Below, piece by piece: positions 57,083-64,000 of a stretch of DNA of 64,000 nucleotides. Origin of the DNA: Cordyceps javanica. Lineage: Eukaryota > Ascomycota > Sordariomycetes > Hypocreales > Cordycipitaceae. The DNA lies in the NCBI GenBank assembly GCA_036850795.1, contig JAAECO010000002.1, positions 1,612,001-1,676,000 on the forward strand, given 5' to 3'. How positions within the stretch are numbered: the first letter of the stretch is position 1; each line of letters opens with the position of its first letter. Made by a program: the position numbers and the translations under genes. A model generated the notes under the pieces. The model searched no databases. It was not told the DNA's origin and saw only the letters and a list, made by a program, of their open reading frames with translations.

Positions 57083-60000
57083 TCACTCCACCTCAAGACC
57101 AGCCTGCTTCATCAGATTGTAAAACTGACCCTGCTTCTTGTACAGAGCGGCGGGCGTATCAAACTCTACCACCTCGCCCTTGTCCAACACGATTACGCGG
57201 TCGCTGTCCACAATGGTATTGAGGCGGTGTGCCACGGTGATGATGGTGCGGCTGGCAAAGAGCGGCGACCGTAGCGTAGTCTGCAGCATCGCGTCCGTCT
57301 CCACGTCTACGGCGGCCGTGGCCTCGTCCAGGACGAGAATGTTGGACGGGGTCAGCATCGCGCGGGCCAGCGACACAAGCTGACGTTGTCCCTGCGAGAG
57401 GTTCGATCCTGTTTTTGCCGAAAAAAAAAATGCGATTAGCATTGCGACTGTGCAAAGGGAAAGCGTACACAAAAGGGGAAAAAGAAAAAAAGTAAAATTA
57501 GCGTGTCTCGGCCTTGTGGGATTGTTGCTTGGCAGTGATCAGGCGGGCGTCCATTGTGAATGGCATAAAGTGACAACTTCCAGTATTGAAAGAGATTTCC
57601 TCAACTGTGAGCTGACCACCGTCTCGAGGCACTTGCACCAATCACAAACATCGTCTTGAACTTTCAAAGCAGCGGCTTACCTCCTTCAGTGATTTTGGCT
57701 TCGAGGCCACCGTCCATCGTCTTGACGTGGTCCTTGAGGCGTGCGTGATCTGCAATCAATGTTAGCCATGTCGTGCCGGTTCACAGTTGTCAATTAAACA
57801 TACCGAGAACACTCCACAGTTCCGTGTCGTCGTGGACATGTCCCGGATCCAGGTTGTCGCGCACAGTCCCCTCAAACAGAGCAGCATCTTGCGGGATGAT
57901 GGCAAGCCTACGGCGAAGATCCAGCAAGCCAATAGATGATGTATTCAAATTGTCAATGCCAATATGACCGGTGGCGGGCTCAATGAGACGGAACAGTGCT
58001 AGCGTCAGTGACGATTTGCCTGCTCCTGTACGACCAACAACGCCGATCTTCTCGTGTGACTTGATGTCGAGATTGATGTTCTTGAGCACAAGATCAAGCC
58101 CCTCGCGGTAACGAGTGCTATAGTTCTTAAACTCAACCTCGCCCTTGGCAGGCCAAGCCACTGGAGGGCGGTGGTTGGCAATCACCTCGGGGGCCTCGCT
58201 TGGCAGGGCGGCGTACTCTAGGACACGTTCAACCGAGACAATGTTGGTCTCGACCTCGACGGTCTGTCGGACAATCCAGTTGAGAGAGGTGGTGATTTGC
58301 AAAGCCTGCGAGAGCGAGAGACCAATGGGGCCATCGCCGAGGCCTGAGCCGCTGGCAACAGCAATGATGGCCAGACCGGCAGCGGCGAGAATGACAATGG
58401 CGCCCATGACTTCCAGGCGCACAGCGAGCCATCTGTTAGCACTAATGGAAGGGAAGTAGGCCCTGAGGTTAGCATCGAGACGCCACTCGTTCTCAAGTCG
58501 AAAACGCTCTTGTTGGCGGTATGCACGGATAGTGGTGAGACCTCCCAGGGACTCTTGGAAGTGAGCGTAGACGGGGCTACGGCTGACGCTGTCGAGGCGC
58601 TTCAACTCTCGCGAGGTGCGAAGGTAGTAGCGCTGGATGAAGTAGTAAGCAAGACCCAGGGGAATGATAAAGGCGGTGAATGGGGGCGTCGTGTAGGAGA
58701 TGACCAAGATAGTGAAGCCAGATCGCGCAACATTGTTGAAGAGCATATTGAAGACACGGGCAAGGATCTCATCCACTTTGTAAATGTCGCTGGAGAACCT
58801 ATTGAGAATTCGTCCGGTGGGGGTCGTGTCGAAAAAGGACATGGGAGATCGAAAGATGGCATTGGCCATGCGCTCGTGCAGCTTGCGGGAGGCTTCAATA
58901 GAGCAGAAGATCCAGAGAACAAGGGTTTGAATGACAGTAAGAGCAGAAGAGGAAATACCAATCGCAAAGTAGATACCAATGTAAGTGCCAACCTTTTCGT
59001 TAGTTCCCTTGTCGCGGTTCTGGTCAGCCCAGTGCTGTAGCCAGAAAGCAGCACCAATGTTGGCTGTCTGAGCGGCAATCAGGGCAGTGAGATAGACAAG
59101 GACGGCAATGGCATTGTTTTCCTTGGCATACTCTCCATAGACAGACCACTTGACCTTGCCCTGCTCGACAAATTCCTTCTTCTGCTGGGTGCGGCGGCTA
59201 GAGGTCATTTCCTCATCAGTGAGCTTGCCACGCGGGCCACGGAAAGAAGCCGTGCTGGCACGACGTAAGGTAGCCATGCTGCTGGAGCGAGCTTTGTCAG
59301 TCACAGAGAGTCCCATCTTGGCAGACTTGATGGGAGCCATTTCAGGGACGTTCTCTTGAGCCTCTTCGAGCTCCTCCTTATCCTGGCTGCTCTCAGCACC
59401 AATAATGGTGGATTCGCTCGAGGGCGGTGTGGAGGACCCAGAAGCATCACCGGATTCCTGGGAAGCAGTGCGCAGGAGATCTGCGACGAGGCCCTTCTTG
59501 GCTACAAGATCAGTGTAAGAGCCGCGTTCGGCGATCTCACCATCGCGGAGGAGGGTGATGTAGCTTGCCTGGCGCAGAACGGGGATGGAGTTGGTGGCGA
59601 GGATACGGGTCTTGGAAGAAAGTAGGCCGCGGGGACCGAGAACATTATCAATGATGTGTCTTCCGACATGAGAGTCAACAGCAGATAGGACATCATCGAG
59701 GAGGTAGATATCGGCGCGAGCGTAGACGGCTCGGGCAAGGGAAACGCGGGCCTTTTGTCCCCCACTCAAGGAGATGCCACGCTCACCGACAACGGTTTCG
59801 TCACCGTCGGGAAGCTGGGCAAAGTCATCAAGAAGAGCACAGGCCTTGACAGTTTTCTCGTAGAACTCGGAGTCGTAGCGGTAACCGAAGATGATGTTCT
59901 CCTTGACGGTAGCATTGAGCACCCAGGTTTGCTGAGACGCATAGGCAACGTTGCCGCGGACTTCTGCATGGCCATCGACCTTCCAGAGATCGCCAAGGAT

Positions 60001-62090
60001 ACTCTGGAGGAAGGAGGACTTGCCGGCTCCAACGCGGCCCACAACGCAGGAAAGTTCACCCTTGTAAGCAGTGTAGTTGATATTCTTGAGCGCCTTCTTG
60101 TCCTCGTGACGGTTCCAAGAAAAGGTTGCGTTGCGGACAATGACAGTCTCTTCGCCGAGCTTGTTAGGAGCAGGTCCAACTGTGATGGCATCGGGCTGGA
60201 TCTCCTCGGCATTGAAGAAATCGGTAAGACGGCCAACAGCAACAGAGGCTTCAACAATCGATGTGATGACCATGGGCAGGACGGCCAGGGGGAAAGAGAG
60301 CAGGTTGAAGAGAGCAAGAGCAGGAAAGACAATATCTGTCGTCAGAGGCTTGTTCTGGGTGAGAACGAAGATGGTAAAGGTGGAGCAAGAGACGAAGAAG
60401 GGAGCAGTGTTCCAGGTAAAATTGGCAATGGCCTGAGTGGCACCGATCTTGCGAAGGTTCTTGAGCTCCTGCTCATTTCGCACGAAGTTGAGCTTGTTCA
60501 TGAAAGCAGAGCCCCAAGAATATAGCTTGATGCTCTTCATATTCGTGATGATTTCGTTGATGAGACGGCTTCTGGCATCCTTGTTCTTCATCTGTTCCTT
60601 CTGAAGCTTCTTCATAAGTCTTGCGACGAAACCCTGGATGGGCATCATGATGATCATGACAGCAATACCGGCGAGCATGGACCACCCGACCAGGCTGTAG
60701 AGCGAGACCATGCAAATGATGATTTGGAACGGAGCGGACCAAGCTTGCTGGGCGAACTGAGTTAGGTCTTGCAGACGCTGAGCGTCGACGGCCATGTAGT
60801 TGACAATGTCACCAGTAGACTTGGTGGAGCGGCCTTCGTTGGAGAGTCGGAGTGCCTTGCGATAGATGCTGGAGCCGAGGCCACCCTTGATGCGCATTCC
60901 TGTCTCAAAAGCGAGCTGGAAGTACTGGTGAACCATGGTGGTCTGGAAGATGGCGCAAGCAAACATGGCCAACGCGAGAGCAGCGCCCTTGATGACGGGT
61001 TGTGGCGAGTCGGTCTCGTACGACTGAACCCACTTGAGCAGGAGGCGAAGCAGCTGAGGCTGGATGTACTGCGACATGTCGTTTCCGATCTTGAAGATGG
61101 CTGCGACGGCATAAGGACCACCGTAGGCACGGAAGAGGGCAAGCCAAAGAGAAGGAGAGGCGGGTCTGTTCTTCATCTCGTGGTCCCAGGCATCGCTGAA
61201 GCTCTGACCAGTTGTGCTAGTCTTGTCGGCCTTGGCCAGAGCCCAGAGGTCGTCCTCGGTAAGGAAGGTCTTGTAGCCGAATCGCATCATGGGGGTCATC
61301 CAGGAAAACGTGAGCTTGGAGAAGACGGTGGCGTACTCGATGGGACACTCATCCTCCTCAGCGATGGCGTGGTAGTCGCTGGGAGTACCAAAGCGAGGCC
61401 AGAGCCACTCAACGAGAAATTCAGCAGCTGAGAGGCCGAAGCCGACACAGTAGGAGATGAAGTAGGGCTCGTCGTGGATATAGGATTGCTGGGAAATGAG
61501 TGAGCGGAGCTTGACACTCTGCGCAATCATGAGAAGCAGCCAGAAGAAGAGGACGACGCCGTTGGCGTGTCTGATCCTGGTGTGCTCGATGTGTTGGATG
61601 TAGAAGATGACGGCAAAGGAAGCGAGTAGCAGCACAGTAGTGGCGATGCGAAAGTCGGCGTGCTTGGTTTCCATAACCTGGAAGAGGAGCTGAACGAGAA
61701 CAGACGCGGCAAGGATTCCGAAGAGGGTCTACCGAAGGAGTTTAAAAAGTCAGCGATGGGTTGATTGACAACACGGAGAGATACTGGGCGACGGACCTGC
61801 TTGAGCCAGTAGCCAACATCCTTGGGCGTCTTGTTGTCCTTCTTGCCACGGAGATACCAGATAGCAAGCGGACCGAGGAGGAGAGCGAAAGCAGCCACGG
61901 AGCCAATCCAGACATCAATGAAGCAGGGAGTAAAGTCGTAGCGAATCGGGCTGAGGGGGCCCCAGCCTTCGGGGTCGGCGCAGAAAGGCTGCGACTTGGG
62001 CTTGAAGTAGCCGTGCAGGTTCTCCATTGGGCGGAGGCCCGTGACGGAGCCTGTATGCAGCAGCCGCTGCTGGGAGCTTGGATAATCCAT
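57083..62090 (-). CDS. YCF1: Vacuolar-type ABCC (MRP) transporter, YCF1-like
   Basis: Four exons on the minus strand: 62090-61797, 61728-57804, 57749-57681 and 57408-57083; introns of 68, 54 and 272 nt; 1537 aa (yeast Ycf1 is 1515). It is an ATP-driven exporter of glutathione conjugates and metal-glutathione complexes into the vacuole. The order is TMD0, L0, TMD1, NBD1, R-region, TMD2, NBD2. NBD1 has Walker A GRVGAGKSS (about 661) and signature LSGGQ (about 751). NBD2 has GRTGAGKSS (about 1330), LSQGQ (about 1433, right after intron 3) and Walker B ILVLDEAT. NBD1 has IYLLDDVLSAVD with Asp where NBD2 has catalytic Glu, as usual for ABCC proteins. The linker contains LRRASTAS (Ser about 923), aligned with the regulatory RRAS site of Ycf1. 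The start may instead be 62,027 (MENLHGYFKP), 21 codons downstream and closer to the usual N terminus. Confidence 0.95.
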
Positions 62091-63724
62091 CACGACAGCA
62101 GTCGATGGTTGTGTGTCGGGGCGGTGGGGTGGGGGTGCGGGTTTGGGTTATCGGAGAAGCACTTGGCTCATGCTTCGACGGATTGTGACTCGGGATCGGG
62201 TGCCGTGAACCGGGTACGGGTGCAGGTCTGTCGTCGAGAACAAAGTTCCGTGGGTGGACTTGGCGATGATGGGTGAGGCGAGGGTCCGAAAGCGGCGGGT
62301 GCGGCGGCGGCGGAGCGACAAACACAGTCGTCGGTCCGGCCAATGCACCTACAGTGAATGAGCCAATAAAGGCGAAAGTCACTGAGGAGAAATTGAGGAG
62401 TGCAGATGAATGAGCAACTCTCGAAAAGAGCAAAGGCCGAAAGAAGCAGGAAAAAAAAAAGAGGCAGACTAGAAATATAGTCGACGACCTCCCCGGGCGT
62501 TCGTCCCGGGTGGATCAAGGTTGGCTCGTCGCTGCGTAGAGGATGAGAGAAGGAGCTTTGTCAGCGGCTCAGCACGAGCAGCATATGATTGGATCAAATA
62601 GATTACTAAAGATCCACCCGCTGTCTTAGTGCTTGCAAGAGTCTCGCTGATTGGCTGCTTCTATCCACTCCAGCACGGTCAAGCTGTATGACGTCCACCA
62701 GTCAGTAACCAGTTTGCCAGTCAGTAAGTGGCACCCCCAAATTCATGTAGAGTCGCTTGGTGAAAATGTAGGCAAAGATGTAGTTGCACGCAACTATCAT
62801 GCTGCGATTCTCGGACGCAAGACGTTAAAGCCGGACCCCCCCTCCCCTTGCCGCCACAGTGCCTTTGCACATCACTCACCAACTCTTCTACCCTACCCTG
62901 CACTTGATGAATGTAGGTGCAGTTCGTTAGGAAGAGATAGTCCATGATGGGGAAGAAATGAATCTAGATTCTTACATGCGTAAACGGCTATTAATGTCCA
63001 ATGATGAATAATCTTGGAGTTTTTTTCCTTCATAGTATGTCCTATCAACCGGGTTGCAGGCACAAGATACCCAACAGAAGAAAACCCCTGCTGCTCACGG
63101 AGTACACGTCTAGCTACAATTGCTAAGAAGGACAGAGGGAAAACAAGAGAAAAATTAGACCAAAACCATGGCTCCAATGCCAGGATAGCCAAGCCTTGCT
63201 TTGACCACGCTGATACCCGCACGCGACGGGTCGTCTGTGGTATATGTCGGAAATGGTAAATTTTCTTTCAGCGGACTCATTTTTTCCCAATTTATTTTCC
63301 GCATCGGTTATTTCTATAAAACATCCATATTCTTGGCTCGAAAGGTAGGAACATTTTACCTCGTAGAGCCCTCGCACTTGACTCGCGCCCTTTTACTATT
63401 ACAGCAGCTGCTGTGACATTCTGCTTGATCCGGCGATTCTGAAGCCGGGTATTGACTCGCGGCCTCTGCATCTCCATAATTGAAGGAAGATAATTCGTAT
63501 CAAGTTCTGAAAAAGCTAATAACATTGTGACATTACATTGTTTCTTGGCCGGAACTTAATTGAAGTTGGTAATGTTCGGAATCAAGTAAAGGCTTGGCCT
63601 TTGGTACACGCAACGATACAGATATATTATATACAGATATATACAGATATATATACACACAAATACATCAGCTCTAGTACAGTATCCTCTTGCCACATCA
63701 TTCTTCTATCGATTTCCTGGCATC
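62091..63724. other. Divergent promoter between the ABC transporter and the right-edge gene
   Basis: A 1.6-kb spacer. The part nearest the transporter (62,100-62,460) is G-rich on the plus strand, that is C-rich on the transporter's sense strand, probably its leader. No gene was found in between. Confidence 0.6.
63617..63652 (+). promoter_or_regulatory. Triplicated TACAGATATAT in the core promoter of the right-edge gene
   Basis: TACAGATATAT occurs at 63617-63627, 63632-63642 and 63642-63652, about 70-110 nt before the ATG at 63,725. The AT-rich TATATA parts could serve as TATA elements. Confidence 0.5.
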
Positions 63725-64000
63725 ATGGTCTTCTACCTCATCGCAAGTCTCGCGTTACTCTCGGCGCTACCAAAGCGTCGTCAAGCGGCTCAATGTCAAC
63801 ATTGCCCTTCTGGCACCATTGCTGCTGGAATTGCTGCAGCCGAGACGGTTGTGCAGCGACCGGTCGATTTGACCCAGGATCTTTCGAAAAATGATCCTAC
63901 TACGCTCGCCCCTGACATAGTGCCCACCATGACTGCTGTGCCGGGGATGATTGTCACCACCGTCACAATTGTCACCACTGTCACCTCGTATGGACACGAC
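63725..64000 (+). CDS. 5' part of a probable secreted Thr/Val-rich protein (cut by the window edge)
   Basis: An ATG at 63,725 opens 92 codons with no stop up to the last base of the window. The N terminus MVFYLIASLALLSALP is hydrophobic and fits a signal peptide, with small residues and AQ just beyond a short basic stretch (PKRRQAAQ). Two Cys follow (CQHC). The visible end has repeated Thr/Val units (IVTTVTIVTTVT) coded by an imperfect GTCACCAC repeat, a pattern common in cell-wall or GPI-type fungal proteins. A TATA-rich promoter lies at a suitable distance. The family is not recognised, and an intron beyond or within the visible part cannot be excluded. Confidence 0.55.
   Translation, partial: MVFYLIASLALLSALPKRRQAAQCQHCPSGTIAAGIAAAETVVQRPVDLTQDLSKNDPTTLAPDIVPTMTAVPGMIVTTVTIVTTVTSYGHD

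Noticed and set aside
1..64000. tRNA or 5S rRNA genes
   Set aside because: I scanned for B-box-like GGTTCGANTCC words; the few GTTCGA hits lie in coding sequence or lack a matching A box and acceptor stem.
1..64000. CRISPR arrays, secondary-metabolite cluster or intact transposon
   Set aside because: No regularly spaced direct repeats, no polyketide or peptide synthetase, terpene or P450 genes, and no transposase, integrase or reverse-transcriptase motifs were recognised.

Overview
This is a nuclear segment of a filamentous ascomycete, most likely a sordariomycete and perhaps in Hypocreales. The evidence is short GT-AG introns of about 50-270 nt with CTAAC/CTGAC-type branch sites, GC-rich codon use, long pyrimidine-rich leaders, and proteins that read as fungal orthologues. 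No ribosomal RNA, tRNA, CRISPR array, recognisable transposon or secondary-metabolite cluster was seen. Gene density is low: eleven supported genes plus one gene cut by the right edge.

Layout. 1-4.3 kb: promoter and leader. 4.3-7.7 kb (+): a large RGG-containing, mostly disordered protein with three exons, followed in the same frame by a 176-codon open stretch after its TAG. 9.7-11.4 kb (-): AOS1, a subunit of the SUMO E1. 13.2-14.1 kb (+): dephospho-CoA kinase. 15.4-17.3 kb (+): a conserved-looking protein with a possible split discoidin-like domain. 17.8-18.5 kb (-): a four-helix membrane protein. 21.0-22.4 kb (+): a coiled-coil protein. 23.2-23.7 kb (-): complex I subunit B12/NDUFB3. 24.6-26.1 kb (+): CAF1/POP2 deadenylase. 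27.1-28.5 kb (-): FYV10/GID9 of the GID/CTLH ubiquitin ligase. 31.5-32.4 kb (+): CBF1-type bHLH-zipper factor. 39.0-41.0 kb (-): a YDR124W-like helical-bundle protein with four exons, one intron being GC-AG. 41-57 kb: a gene-poor block. 57.1-62.1 kb (-): a YCF1-type vacuolar ABCC transporter. 63.7 kb to the end (+): the start of a probable secreted Thr/Val-rich protein.

The genes are housekeeping or regulatory (SUMO activation, CoA synthesis, respiration, mRNA decay, GID ligase, transcription, glutathione-conjugate transport). They do not form one pathway, and alternating strands make operon-like logic inapplicable.

The best leads are: (1) TAG codons in two genes that lie inside otherwise continuous, coding-like frames, at the 3' end of the RGG protein gene (with a possible 108-nt in-frame exitron) and near the 5' end of CAF1; (2) a dispersed 9-bp motif family TACTC(C/A)GTA, seen 14 times and only in non-coding DNA, once as a perfect 20-bp palindrome, together with TAGGTA/TACCTA clusters in the same spacers; (3) the 16-kb gene-poor block with splice-like signals but no credible protein. 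I did not find a clear new multi-gene system.
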